Origin: Arctopsyche grandis
Lineage: Eukaryota > Arthropoda > Insecta > Trichoptera > Hydropsychidae
DNA: 64,000 nucleotides
Assembly (NCBI RefSeq): GCF_051622035.1
Contig: NC_135357.1
Coordinates: forward strand, 12,049,001-12,113,000
Reading direction: 5' to 3'
Both the position numbers and the translations under genes were made by a program. Each line of letters opens with the position of its first letter. Within the stretch, counting starts at the first letter, position 1. Under the pieces are notes generated by a model. It was not told the origin of the DNA. It did not search any database and was given only the letters and a program-made list of their open reading frames with translations. Positions 46,625-59,400 of the stretch are shown here, piece by piece.

Positions 46625-46870
46625 CTATAATATATAGACCTTAGATATGTGACTCCAATGTTGATCGTTTCCTATCATAGTTTGCCAATTTATCTGATTT
46701 ATTTGAAACGGTTCCAACGATTTGGCCACCCAGTCCTATCTCTCGCAAAAATTCGATCTATTCAGCATCTGGATTTTCACGGTTTTGTATAAATGCGGTA
46801 AATTTGTCCATATTTGTCTTTGTGGATATTAATCGATGTTTGTATTCACCTTATATAATACTTCAATACA
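46625..46870 (+). mobile_element. SINE, 5'-truncated copy
   Basis: Shares CTTAGATATGTGACTC, CATAGTTTGCCAATTTATCT, AAACGGTTCCAAC, ATTCGATCTATTCAGCATCT and AATCGATGTTTGTATTCACC with the copies at 5870 and 7520. It begins in the body, without the tRNA-like head, right after the tail of the upstream LINE fragment. Confidence 0.7.
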
Positions 46871-48098
46871 ATGTTTGACCATAGATGTCGTGTTTAATAC
46901 CTGTATATATAATTAATAATTATCAATCTGTATAGCACACTCGTCGCGTAAGAGCAATTCGTTAGACGAGTGTGCATGTTTATTAATTATTTAAAAGTTT
47001 AAGCATACATACAATCCGTATGTAAAAAAAAATAATTAATCTTCCACTCCCAATGAATGTATCGCACTGATTGATTTTTCCGTGCGAGTGCCACGGAAGC
47101 GATGGGAGTTTTCCCGACAAAAAGCTCACGTTTTCCAAAGGTTTCGAAATAAAATAAAATTGACAATCCTTTGTAGGGGTCGTCCAATTTTATTTATTAT
47201 ATACGCACGGCTTCACGCCACAAAATGGCCACTTCACGACCGTAAATTGAAATGGGATAACCCTGTGCGAACCACCCAAACACACACACACACACACAGA
47301 CGACTTATTTTATTTGGTGAACGTCACTCACTTTCAAAGACTTAAAAGTAATAACGTCGAGAATATTAGTAATAAAGCGCTATATTACATTGATGGATAC
47401 TCGTATGGTAGCCGTATAAAGGGTGTACATTTAACAGATGGACTTTCTTATTGCCCCCTCTTGTAAAGTGCTGGCCACCCCTCATACACTCACAAATGGA
47501 CGAATTCGCTCTCAGCTTTGGACTGCATACGTACAAATGTGCGCTTAGCTTGAAAGTAACATTATTGTGTACAATTCTCTCTAAGAATATGTTAGAGACG
47601 TCCGACGGATATGACGCTATTAATTATTTTATTATACTGGACTTCAAATGTCGAGAAACGTTCGGATGACTCGGTAAAAGGTCTCGTATATCAAACAATA
47701 ATATTCCAGCACTCGAATTTATTTCAATGATTCTATTATTTAAAAAAATCATATACGACCGTTCTGTTTTTTTGAATGCAATGAGAGTAATAAGTTTCGC
47801 AATGAAAAAATTAAGCTATGTACTTCATTGAAATTAACAATAGTTTAGTTTGTTACGGTCATTTACGGGACATTAATATATTTGTTAACTAAATTTCTTT
47901 ACGAATTGTATAGTTAAGTGGTTTTTATGTGGCTGAACTTGTAACAAAAATGCATGAAACATAGCACGAAATTAAAATGGGACGCTAAGGAATTCCTTCG
48001 GAATCCTGCCCTTCCCCTCCCCTTTAATATAATTAAATCACAAACCTAAACAATTTCATATCTAGTGTGTATATAGATTTTGCATGAGGAAGTTTTAT
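46871..48098. other. Intergenic, no gene called
   Basis: A block at 47040-47345 is of higher complexity and includes a (CA)n tract at 47280-47299. Another lies at 47440-47680. No gene or repeat partner was recognised. Confidence 0.35.
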
Positions 48099-48106
48099 TT
48101 ATATAG

Positions 48107-48711
48107 TAAGGATTCCAAAAATTCCGACATTTGTCACTACCCGTATCGATTTATTTAAGAAATTTGTACAATTAAATTAAATTCACTACCAATCAAATAG
48201 TAATTAATTAACTGAAGTCTAATTTTCGATTAATCGTTAATTACTTTAATCAATTACCTTCATTAATTACTATCTTAATTACAAAATAATGTGTTGAGCC
48301 TTCTGCATTGCTTAAATTACCCATCAGCGAGTGTCAAAAAATGGAAATGAAATTTTGCGTTGTCCTCGTTTGGAAAAAATTTAGTGTGGAAAGGATCGTT
48401 TTAGCTTTTATCTACCATTATATATACACATATATTCAAATGATTTTCAAGTGAAAAAAAAGGTGACAAGGTTTTACATTGATTTTAAATTTATGTTACA
48501 CTTAATGGCTCCTCTGAATAGCAGGTCCAAAAGGTGAGTGTTGACTCATTTTTCGACTAATGCATACAAACTTTCCGATACATTTTCTTTTAGATTCAAA
48601 ACAATTCAACTAACATGTAATTGACATCATTTTATTTCGGTACTACCGGTAGTACCGAAATTTTAATTTGATCAAAAACCGGCTTCGGCAGTACCTGTAT
48701 TGAAATGCCTA
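48107..48711. mobile_element. Diverged relative of the 27238 hAT-type element
   Basis: The left end TAAGGATTCCAAAAATTCCG matches the right end of the 27238 element read in reverse (TAGGGATTCC, with TTCCAAAAATTCCGACA). The right end carries CGGTACTACCGGTAGTACCG and CTGTATTGAAATGCCTA, like the CCGGTACTTCCGGTAGTAC and GGATTCCAATACTG words at the 27238 end. It therefore lies in the opposite orientation. Target duplications are no longer clear, so it is older. Confidence 0.7.
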
Positions 48712-48736
48712 ATATGTGGGGTATAATGTAATAGAG

Positions 48737-49446
48737 TAGCGGTTCCCAACCCGTGGTACTCATACCAATTGGTGGTACGCGAAAAGAAATCAATAATGGT
48801 GGACATTTAGGACTGAATTAATTACACTCATAAAAATAGAAATATATTTTATATAATCAATGAACATTATCTTAATTAATCAGAGTCGACGTCAATATGT
48901 ACAGTCAATGATTGAAAATCCGGCAATCGATATCGTTTTTTTCTGATAAAACTGGTTGAGAGAAAACGATACCGTTTTCTCTTCATATATTTTTATAAAA
49001 GACAATATATAGAAATAGATCAAATGCAGTTCCAGACATGAGGGTATATCATGTCTGGAACTGCATTTGAATTGAATTAAAAAAACTATGTTGCTTGAAA
49101 CAGGCACGAGGATCTTATTGAATTTATTTTGTAAGAAGATTTAATTATGAAAATAAAATATATTATATGTATTTTTATTAAAACCATTTATCAGTAATAG
49201 AAGAATGTCGAAATAGTAGATAAATATATTAAACTTTGATCATTTTATAATTGCAAATAACTTTTGTTCCACAAAATTTCAAACAAAACAGATCCATTGC
49301 ATATATTCTGTCTTCAAATTCCTTACCATGCAAATATTATATAATTACACTTGCAATAACAAATTTCATGAAATACAAACATGAAATACCAAGTGTACAC
49401 TCGCGTACCAAGTGGTACGCGAGTCAAAAAAGGTTGGGAACCGCTG
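48737..49446. mobile_element. Non-autonomous hAT element with 8-bp target duplication and internal perfect hairpin
   Basis: The ends TAGCGGTTCCCAACC and, reversed, CAGCGGTTCCCAACC are 15-bp inverted repeats with one mismatch. They are flanked by TAATAGAG at 48729-48736 and 49447-49454. The CAGNGGTTCCCAACC end and 8-bp duplication are diagnostic of hAT elements. Subterminal GGTACGCGAG/GGTACTC words follow. A perfect 22-bp hairpin with a 7-nt loop lies at 49020-49070. The frame at 48892-49107 on the minus strand is not a transposase. Confidence 0.92.
49020..49070. repeat. Perfect 22-bp inverted repeat (hairpin)
   Basis: Arms 49020-49041 and 49049-49070 pair without mismatch; the core is AATGCAGTTCCAGACATG. 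The loop is 7 nt. Confidence 0.92.
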
Positions 49447-49454
49447 TAATAGAG

Positions 49455-50819
49455 GATTGACTGTAAATTACCAGGACAATATATCATTTTTCAATGTCAT
49501 TTTTCTATCTTTATGTATACATTTTCTATACTACATATGTGAAAATAAAATCTATAAAAACTCTCGGGTTTATGGCGATTGTAAAGGTGAAAAAAATTTT
49601 TTTAAATAAAATAATAAAAAATGAAAAAATATACATTTTAAATGTAAAAGCAATAGAAAGTAGAAAATATCTCGTACAATAGACACGTAGAGATATCGAA
49701 TTCAATATATAGAATGAAATCGCTGAAATGGCAGTGAACACATGACCCTTAAAAAGATAAGAAAGGTGCTCAATTGGCACACTATATATAAAATAAAATA
49801 ACAAGAGACTGGGATAAAGAAAAGATTCACACTATTTTGAAAATAAAATAGATTGAATTTTGAAAAAACTTTTTCTAGTGACAGGCGCTTGCGAATTTAA
49901 TGACGATAATACATTTAAATACCCGGTTTGCAAATATACATACAACTACATATATATTATACATATTTATGCATGTATGTATGTATGTACATATAAATCA
50001 ATATTTGTAATGTTCTAATACAGTTAAATGTAGTATTCTGAAAATAGATGGACGATCTTAAACAAGAAAAGATGAAATGAAGCTTGCTAGATGGTATCTG
50101 AGCACGTAAGATATTACCTTTGTTCACCCTTTCCCTTTGGCTTTTCCCTTCACTTACAAAAGCTGACAGTGAAAGTATCGGCGAGCATCACAAAAATGGC
50201 TCACTCTGGAATTCCTACTCTTAGCGGCGGAGGGACCGAAAGAAATATCGAGCAAAACACCCACAACGATTTTTCTCGTTCGGACCATTTGTCGCAACCG
50301 CCAAAAATTATTGCGAGCTATTTACTTCGTTCTTATTATTGAAACCATATCGAATTTTTACCACGTACAAATAAACTCCGCGATGCGGTCTCGCAGCTTG
50401 CAAATTTTATGGCGTCATTAGACACCGACGAAAGGGTATAAAATTTGCATAAAGCGATTGGAATTTGCACTTAAAACGTATTCCTCGGAGAAATGAGAGT
50501 CGGCTAGTTTATGTGTCAACATCCGACAGGTTACCAGAAAGATTCCTTGCGATGGTAATTTAATTGCCTCCCAGGGACTGCCGGCATCCGTTCTAAATAT
50601 TCTCAAACGCTGAAACGAAAGCTGTGAAAATCCCGTATCAATTTGATCAATTATACCTTAAAAATTGATACATTTTTCGTGAATTTTAAGAAATATATAA
50701 AAATGGAATAAAAAAAAACTAGTAGAGCTTTCGGATATACATACATATGAAGAATTAAAAGTTCGGCATTAAATCCTGGTAAATATTATATTTACATACA
50801 AATATTACAGTTCAAATAT
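49455..50819. other. Intergenic, no gene called
   Basis: AT-rich up to about 50080, with TATGTATG runs at 49975-49990. The stretch 50090-50640 is of higher complexity and CpG-containing without repeat partners. Confidence 0.35.
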
Positions 50820-51000
50820 TCACCCCGGTTCGTTCATGAACACACTAGCTTGTTCATATACAAACTACAGGTTTTAGTGTATGTGATAAAATCAAAAGTT
50901 AACTTCAAAAAGATTCCAACCAACCATGTCATCCTGTCAAAACACCAAGTATTTAAAATGGGAAATTCTGTGGAAAACGCATTACAATTCCCATTTTAGA
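50820..51000. mobile_element. Fragment of the GTCCAAGT-ended MITE family
   Basis: Shares GTTCGTTCATGAACACACTA, TTGTTCATATACAAACTAC, a run of TCAAAAC words and GGAAAACGCATTACAA with the element at 14968-15385. The outermost end is lost. Confidence 0.6.
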
Positions 51001-51094
51001 TGCATATGCATACATATGTATGTACATAGAAGACAGATAATGGAATATGGAGAATATATGTAATATAAATATGTATAATTAAGAATATTTAAAC

Positions 51095-51178
51095 TTTGAT
51101 GCAAATCAAGAAGAAAGGGAAATATCTCAAAGGGAAATGCACCCGTCTCTATTTGCATTGTTCACTTCACTCTTAGAT
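51095..51178 (-). pseudogene. Decayed fragment of a cecropin gene 5' end (like gene C)
   Basis: Positions 51098-51141 align without gaps to 17884-17927 of gene C: GATGCAAATCAAGAAGAAAG, then TATCTCAAAGGGAAATGCA, with about five mismatches in 44 bp. This is the signal-peptide coding part up to the start codon. The ATG has become GTG on the minus strand (CAT to CAC), and the match continues more loosely into the 5' UTR region (TTCACTTCACTC against TTTCACTGTACTC). The rest of exon 1 and exon 2 is absent. It lies 33 kb from gene C, just beside a MITE fragment of the family found near gene B. A non-functional relic; alignment by eye. Confidence 0.55.
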
Positions 51179-51384
51179 CTGAATTAGAACGGAACCAACA
51201 GAATATATGGAGGTTAATATAATATATGAACATATATTATATAATATTTCAATCAAACAATCATGCACACTCGTCTAAACAGATTGCTCCAAAGCGACAA
51301 GTACAGTTTAAGAATTATTAATTATATATACAGGTATACACCCATTGTTCAGAAGTATTGTAAGTATTATACACGAAACACAAA

Positions 51385-51665
51385 AATCGATCCACAGAGA
51401 CATCTATGGACAAGTTTTGCAGCATTTATGCGAATCAGCGAAATTCGCGATGCTGATAATTCAAAAATTGAGAGAGATAAGGACAGGGTTGCCAATTTGT
51501 TGGAACTGTTTCAATGAAAATCAAATAAATTGACTCTGATGGGAAACGTCTGATGGGAAACGACTGACTTAGAGTCACAAACCCAGGATCTGGCCTACAA
51601 CAATCGGTGGGATTGAACCCGTGACCACTTGTTCGGAAGCATTATATGCTAACCACAAGTATATG
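51385..51665 (-). mobile_element. tRNA-derived SINE, minus strand
   Basis: Carries AATCGATCCACAGAGACATC, GACAGGGTTGCCAATTTGTT, GGAACTGTTTCAATG, TAAATTGACTCTGATGGGAA (with ACGTCTGATGGGAAACG duplicated), CTTAGAGTCACAAACC and the head GTGGGATTGAACCCGTGACC with GCATTATATGCTAACCAC, the reversed B and A boxes. Confidence 0.75.
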
Positions 51666-54600
51666 CTATTAGTATATTTATGTAATGCGATAGCCAAAAG
51701 ACGAACAAAAAAATGTATAATAGTATTATTTTATCAAAATATACCCGTCATATAATAGGCTAACAATTAAGTGTATAATTATAAAAAATAATCGACTTCA
51801 CTCAAATTTCTCATCACATTATACAAATAATATAAATTGAAAACTTCTACATAGTACTCACCCTTATACGCCATTTCATGAAATGTCGTTATATAAATCT
51901 CACGTGTTTTATTCTCGTGTAGCCATAAAATTGGGGATAGACGTTTATGTTGTTCCATGTAAAAACGTTTCTTCCAGATAATTACCCGAAAGACATATTA
52001 AAGAGCCATTCGACTTTATGCTCCCGAACCTGCCATTTATGACGTCAATACACGTGAACGAAACCCACTCACAAATTTGCACAACACATCAATAGAAAAT
52101 TCCTTAGATATACGAAACTTTAAATTATAACAACATCGAACTTGTGCATGGCGACATGTGAAAGCGTCCCCGTTGCGTCAACCCCTTCACCATGCAACAA
52201 TACAGTAATCGGAGGGTTACTCGGACAACGTCTCCAACCCTTCAATATTCGAATTTTACAATATTATCATTTCGCCGAGGAGGATAATGTCAATATTCGG
52301 CCGGGGCTCGATCCTCGGGGACTATTCAAATACAAACTTAATCCTTTGCCTCGGGCATAAGGACACGTCCACTGTTTGGGCGGCCATTCAACGCGAACCC
52401 ACCCCTATGTTTATAATTAACTCCCACTCGAAATACAAGAACATAATCAGCACATGAATACGTATTCATTATGAGGATGACCCTCGTTTAAATTTTGAAA
52501 TAATTTGAACCCCTTGTTATCTGTTTTGGTTAACGGTGAAAATACACAGTCGATCGATCACCCGTAAACCTTCATTGAAATGTATCTACATATACACATG
52601 TACATGCACATATATCTAATTATAAATTATTAATAAACGGTAGAAAATATTAACTATATGTATATTCAGTTAAATGTTTATTTGACTACTATGCAAATAT
52701 ACAGTTTTTAATTTAAAATCAGCATAATATCTCGTAGTACTCACATTCAGAATAAACAGTTTTTTGAATGGGTCAATATTTTTATACATAAATTCGATTA
52801 AAATGCTAACGTTTTTTACTTATTTATTCCTATTAATTTATATTTCTATTAATTCAATAATTAGTTCATCTAAAGAAAATAATTTCAACATATTATTCGC
52901 TTATATTATTTTTTCAAACATTCATTCTAGAAAAATCCGATGGTTCATTCTTATTTTTCACAAGGAAATATTCAAATAATCTTTATTTTGCACTTAAACA
53001 CCGCACAGTGATGGATAGTGAGTGACCAGGACTTATATTTTATTTTATTTCCCCAAATATACTAAATGCAGGGTCTCCATATTTTATGTATTCCTCATCA
53101 AACCTCTATGTTTTGAATTATGCCGTTAAGAAATAACAATTTTGATCAATATCAACAGAATTTATTTTTCCCAGAAGCCTCACAGATTCAGTATGCGCAA
53201 TCAACGGTCAGTGTGAGAATCCGCCACGGTTTTATTCAGCCGTTATTATTTTCATTTATTGCACTTGCATGTTTTATATTATTCAACATTTAATACATGA
53301 TTAAATGATTTTTAAAGCTAATTATAATAATTAACATTAAAACACATATTTTTACCTGGATACTTGGCGAGCAGCTAACTGATTTTTAAACGTAGTAAGG
53401 CAAGTTTTAAAATGGAAAATACACTTTCAAAAAGCCAAAAACGACTTTTGCCGAATATGCATATTTTTTCCGATTATTTTTGAGACAAAAAGCATTCATT
53501 TCTTTCGATATATTATGGTAAATTTCTTAGAAAAACCATCAGTGTTCAACGCCAGAGGGCAAAAAAGGACATGTCCTTTTTAAGAAATTGACATAGCGTA
53601 TAGCGAAAACCAACATTACTCAATTTTTATCTTCAACTAGTGAAATATTAGAAAATAATACACATTATATAAATATGCACTATATTATTATCAATAGGTG
53701 TACATACGTACTTGAAGTTCAAACCTTCACGAAAGAATTTTTTAATATTATAAATATCATCTGTCTTCCGTCACGAGCCGGACATGCAAATAAAGGATAA
53801 CAGACACGAAAATGTACCTTCAATATTATACAGAACGTTCGTTCATATTTACGAAAGCTTAACTACTAAACTGGACAAAATGTATATACCTATACATAAC
53901 ATTGATATACTACGCCGTTTTTGATCATATTTACCTGTGCCACAAAATCACCGTTCGAAATTTCCAAACCACATACGAATCACAGCCGCCGTACACTTTC
54001 TTTTTATTCACGTCGTTAAGGGCGATTCTCCTATTAAGTTTTATCATCCATAAAATTGGGCCTTTGGCCGTTGCGAATCCTCCCCCAACCCTCGACAGGC
54101 CACCTGCTAATTAAGGAGAGATGCTCCCTTAAAGCCTCATCAAATATTTTTCACGTAAGCCCACCCCGACATCAACGCATACTCTAATTACAACCACATC
54201 TGCCGAGATTATATTTACACGGCGAAATTAGTCCTTATTGTGCCGCATTTTGGGATACCCTTTATTATTTTTACAACGGGAAAAACACCCGTAATTGGAC
54301 CGTATTATTGTAAGTTTGTGGTCTGTAATAAAATGGAAAATTTTCAGATTTATCCCGATATTATTACGCCTATATATCATTACACTTATACGGCATTATT
54401 AGTAGTTTCGTTGGGTTTATTGTCATTGTTCGGTGCTGTGTCCAAGCAATTTCTACCGTGGGGTTGGCGTTGCTATGGTTAATAATACTCGGGCATCGTC
54501 ATCGCCAAATTAGGGGATGAAACCCTATCAAAGACACAAATAAATAAACACAATAAATAGTATCTGTCAAATTCTAACACTCCCCTAAAGCGTTGATCGA

Positions 54601-55039
54601 TTATGAAAACGCCTAATTGAATATTATTTGATTGAAAAATTCTAAATGGAATACCTATCATTATTTTTATTTGTATATATACTATATACATACATATAAT
54701 AATAAATATTAAGACGGAAGCGATGTTTGTATGTTTATATGTATGTACAAGTGCATCAAGTATGGAGATTTAAAAAAAAATCATTTTAAAATACCAAGAG
54801 TATACGTTATGCATAAGGATGTGGCGTGATGACCGATCGTATCGAGGAGACGTGGGGAAGCGGGATAACGGGGAAGTGGGGTTGCGGGGAAGTGGAGCGT
54901 CTAACATGTGCTCCTGATATTGAGCACCTGACGTGGAATGGGTGACGTCAGCGTCGGATACACTGCGATGGGAGCGATGGGTCGGATGGGAGCGTACACA
55001 CATACACACATCCACGAAGACACACACACATCAATTCAT
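51666..55039. other. Intergenic with complex islands
   Basis: No gene was recognised. Islands of higher complexity lie at 51900-52420 and 53940-54500, separated by AT-rich sequence. At 53765-53795 CGTCACGAGCCGGACATGC resembles one end of the GGTCTCCGTGACG MITE family, without a partner. The block 54820-55040 is rich in GTGGGGAAGCGGG-like words. Confidence 0.35.
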
Positions 55040-55440
55040 CATCGACGCGAGTGAACGGGGAGCGTTTAAAGCGTGATTTGTTTGTTCCTCTTGTGGCTCG
55101 CACAAATATATTGGCAACGGCTGCTATATCTAGGGCGATATATCTGCTCAACCGGATTGCTGGTGAAATTTACCTCTACAATATAAACTATTCTAATCTG
55201 GTTGAGTGGTTGTTGAGGAATGCCTATAGTTGTTTGTAACAATTGTAGATGTGATGATATGTTGTTGTTATTATTTTGTTATTGTTATTATTATGATGTA
55301 GTATTGTTATTGTGATGATATTATGTTGTGTTGTATTGTATTGTTGTAATTAATTGACTGGCCACAGTGACGCGTTGGAGCTCTCTGTAATCTGTAATGT
55401 CACTGTGGCTAATATGTTAAATAAAATAAAATAAATAAAT
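55040..55440 (+). pseudogene. LINE ORF2 C-terminal end with 3' UTR and A-rich tail
   Basis: The frame GERLKRDLFVPLVARTNILA, TAAISRAIYLLNRIAGEIYL and LVEWLLR ends with a TAA at 55237-55239. The order VPxxRTN...SRA...LNRI is that of LINE ORF2 C termini. The 3' UTR holds a hairpin (GCCACAGTGAC at 55361 with GTCACTGTGGC at 55399) and ends AAATAAAATAAAATAAATAA. Only the last part of the element is present. Confidence 0.75.
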
Positions 55441-55467
55441 ACGCGCGCGCGCCTATTAATTGCCTTA

Positions 55468-56397
55468 TGGTGCGTACGAACCAAACCAACAAACGGTCTC
55501 TGGACCAACTTTTTAAACCAGTAGCGTACAAAATATCGACATAAAAATTAAATTTAAAAATTGAAATTAAATATCAAAATTAAAACTATTATTATTATAT
55601 TAAAATTAAATTCAAATATCAAAATAAAATTATAATCATTTTATTAAAATTAAAGTAAAATATTGAAAGTTAAAACAGAACATGCACAATTTAAATATAT
55701 TTTCGAGATTGAGCTAAAATTAGATCATCAACAATCACATACAGGTAATCCTCGACTTAAAATGTTTTGACTTACGAAGATACGCACTAAGATCGAAAAA
55801 AAATCAAAGAATTATTATTTTTACTTCCCCGTAAAGCACAGTTACTGAGAATATATCATGTATTAGTATGAGTGATCCAACGACAGTTGCCGATCCGTTG
55901 CATTGTCGGTTTTATCAAACGGATTTTTTTATTCTTCAATTGTTTCTCTCGTCGAAATAAATCAAATAATTAAATCATATCAGAGGTAAAATTTATCGGA
56001 TAATGGGTGATTATTAATTTTATTTCGACGAAAGAAAAAAAATCCCTTTGGCAAAACACCGACCGCGGTTTTTTGTCGTTTTTTTTTATCGATGATCGAC
56101 AGCCGAAATTCAGTAACATATCGTGGCGACTTTTAAGAAATAATAACAATATTTTTTTTCGCTCGTACGCAGAGAAATTATAATATTTCTCTGGTTTTAA
56201 ATGCGTATCGTCGTAATTCAAAGCATTGTTGTAATTCAAAACATCAACGATGATCTAATTTTAGCTCAATCTCGCTCTTTAGCTTAATTTTGATATTTAA
56301 TTTCAATTTTTTAATTTAATTTTTATTTCAATATTTTGTACGCTACTGGTTAAAAAAGCTGGCCCAAAATCGTCGTTGGTTTAGTCCGTAGGCACCA
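55468..56397. mobile_element. Large foldback element with TTA target duplication (PIF/Harbinger-like)
   Basis: The left end TGGTGCGTACGAACCAAACC and the right end, reversed, TGGTGCCTACGGACTAAACC start long imperfect inverted repeats (CCAGTAGCGTACAAAATAT, AATTGAAATTAAATATCAAA and GAGATTGAGCTAAAATTAGA are on both arms). TTA lies directly outside both ends (55465-55467 and 56398-56400). A 3-bp TTA duplication is the signature of PIF/Harbinger insertion. The inner part (about 55870-56090) is itself partly palindromic around TTTCTCTCGTCGAAATAAAT and ATTTCGACGAAAG. No transposase frame. Confidence 0.85.
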
Positions 56398-56449
56398 TTA
56401 CACTGTATTTATTTTTATCATATATCTTTATTTTAATTCGTGTATCAAT

Positions 56450-56493
56450 TCATTTCCGAAGCCACCCGCTGAAATCAACGGGCACAACACTAG
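56450..56493 (+). mobile_element. Helitron-like 3' end
   Basis: GAAGCCACCCGCTGAAATCA followed by ACGGGCACAACACTAGT: a GC-rich hairpin (CCCGCTGA with TCAACGGG, one mismatch) about 9 bp before CTAGT, the layout of Helitron 3' termini. No 5' end was identified. Confidence 0.5.
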
Positions 56494-59400
56494 TGTAGTA
56501 TAGTATTTACAATTCAAATATACGAATACTCAGTAAATTTTTCAATTTTCTTTGCATTCGTATAATAGGTATTTATTTTCAAAAGTGCTTCGCGCGAATT
56601 TAAATCAAACATTCATAAATATTATACGTTGCGTGTTCAATTTTTTATTGTATTCGTTATGTTTGTGTAAATATTTATCACTTTTTCGGGCACTACATGA
56701 GCAGTTTTGCCGAGGTGATTTGGCCACACGTATTGTCAATATTTGTTTAGTGAATTATTCTAGTTTCTTACTGAGTTTGTTTAGGAGTTTTCTTCTGCTC
56801 TTTGTCATTTCTCTTGTGGCGTCCATCTGAATACGTAATACACTTTGCGGACGGGCACGTTGGTAATGTTTTCTTTCTTTCCCTTTATTTTTGCCTTTCG
56901 TATAGGAAAATTTAAATCTTGAAACTTTCACAAGATATACAGTCTTGCCCGTATAAAGAATTAAAAGTCGAAAAAAGCACAACTTTTTGTGTCTACGCAT
57001 ATAAACTTTCGCAATACACATCTTCATAAACAAGTTGAAAATTTTATTTATCTATACATATTATGAATCGCGAAATTTTGAACAAGTGCGGTCACGACGA
57101 TAGTGAGGAATTTTATTCAAAAGAATGAAAGTTAGAAAGTCCCATCTATCGTACTATCCCAGATATCCTCACCAATATACCTGGCCCTCTACATAGGTAC
57201 CAGCATTCTCAGATACACATGAAATATGAAGATTCGACCTGTTTTGAATTCGGAACGAATTTTTGAGCAGATTTTTCCAACAAAAGAATCCGCTGAGAAA
57301 TGTGAGATTTGTAGATGGTATGCGTTATGGCAGGGGAGGCGTCTTCCTTCTCATCCCATAAGATTTTACACCGTTGATTTCTCCCCAATACGAGATAAAA
57401 TTTCAAAATATTTAATATTATACAATATATTTAAAAAATATTATTATTTATAATTTCTAGTATAAAATGTACATATGTAGTATAATATATAATAAAAATT
57501 ACAAAAAAGATACTTTTACGATATATTTCAGCATCCCCCTCGTATTCACAGACCATCCGTACAAATATGGATCGAATTCGATTTACAAACAAATGACTGG
57601 TGCTTTATTCAGTATAAGAACATCAAGCAGTAACATTATGTTGATGATGTAATAAAGTATGAAATATAAATTTGACCTTTTGAAGGCATCGTATGACCAT
57701 TTCCTTCGCACGTGATTTTCATTTTAGTAGCCATAAAAATATAACAAATGGATAACCGCATTTTCGCATCTGAATGATTAATATATCTGATACGTGTTCG
57801 AATGCGAAATTCAAATTGTGCACAAATATCAAAAATTAATTTATAGAGCGAGCTCTCTTCCTTGCGAGAACTGATATTAAACTCATAAATACCACTTACC
57901 TGATTGTTTAGCAGGAAAAGCAATAAGCGAGAAAAAATTGCAAGGGAGGTTTAACTAACTGGGTTATTTAATTAGACTATAAAACTTTACGTTTATTGCA
58001 CACGGTAATATGTATGTATTATACATGAAAGATACAATATATAAATATGTTGGATGCAATATATAGATATTTTTCTAGAAAATGTATCAGAAAAGTTACA
58101 ATTTTTATTGCCAAATAAAATCATTTCCAATTTAGAAGCAATAATGCTATTTTCTCGAGGGAATAAATATGCCGACGGAGAGGGGTGTTTATTTAAAAAG
58201 CAAAGATAAAAAGGGGATGTAACCATATACTTACTTTACCCTCCGTATTATTATTCCACATACGAGAATTTTCACCCACATTCGCTCATGTATCGTAAAA
58301 TAATTAAAACCATTCTACCATAAACCTATATAAATATGTACATTTCACATAAATGCATGCGATGCAAGAATGTTTGTCATTTCTGTTGTAATTTCATTAG
58401 TTTTAGCATTTCATATACGACTTGTAGACACAAATACAAATAAAATAAACAGCTTAACAGATTAACAAACAAAAAAAAGGTTACGTTACGTTAATTCGAG
58501 ATAATCGAGACGTTGTTGTGTATGTGTCTGGCGAACGGCCATTATGTGGATTTCCGATGCGAATCCTCACTGGCTTGCGGCCATTGTTATGGGGATGAGT
58601 TCCCGCGATAACCTCTTCTGATGGGGCAATCATGGCCGAAACTCATCTACCCCAGCATCCGTTTAACGTGGAGATATGAGAATGCTGCGTTAATATTTTC
58701 GCGAGGGGTAGATACGCGCTCGAAGGGTTAATCGCGGCCAACGCGACGCGCAAAACGCTATTTTTCCCGCGTTAATTGGATTATGCCAATAATTTTAAAA
58801 ACTTGCACGATTTATTTATGATGTCGGGGGTGGGAATCATCCGTCGTGGTGTGTTTGTTGTGAATTTCGCTCTGGCACGGTTGACTGCCGATATAAAGTT
58901 TCGCCTCCACTTATTGAATTATTGCAGTTGAAAATAATATTTATTGCTCGGAAGGGATGCTTTTAGCGGAGCCAGGAACAAAGAGACACACCCTGTGATT
59001 TAGATGCAACGTTTTTGCTCCGGAATGATCGTATTAAATCGCTGATTTATAATTGTTCGAAACGCGCACACCCACTTGTAGATAATGTAAAACGTGTAAG
59101 ACACCGCTACATGTACTTTGTATCAACTTATAATGAAAATCTCTACATGTTCCAGAACAAGGTCAATTTTATATATAATAAGGGGCTCTGATTTTCTGGA
59201 CTTTTTCAATTCCTGGGACACGGGATGGAGTTTGGGATCGTTCTCAGGATTCCCGGGATCCCTGGATATATGATATAAAAATTATTTTTTTTATAATTAT
59301 TTTTTAGATTAATCTTTGAAAGCTCCTTATTTAATTCTTCATTCATCGTCAAATACACAAATGTCGTCATCAGGAGAGTTACTTCAATTGTGAAATCGTC

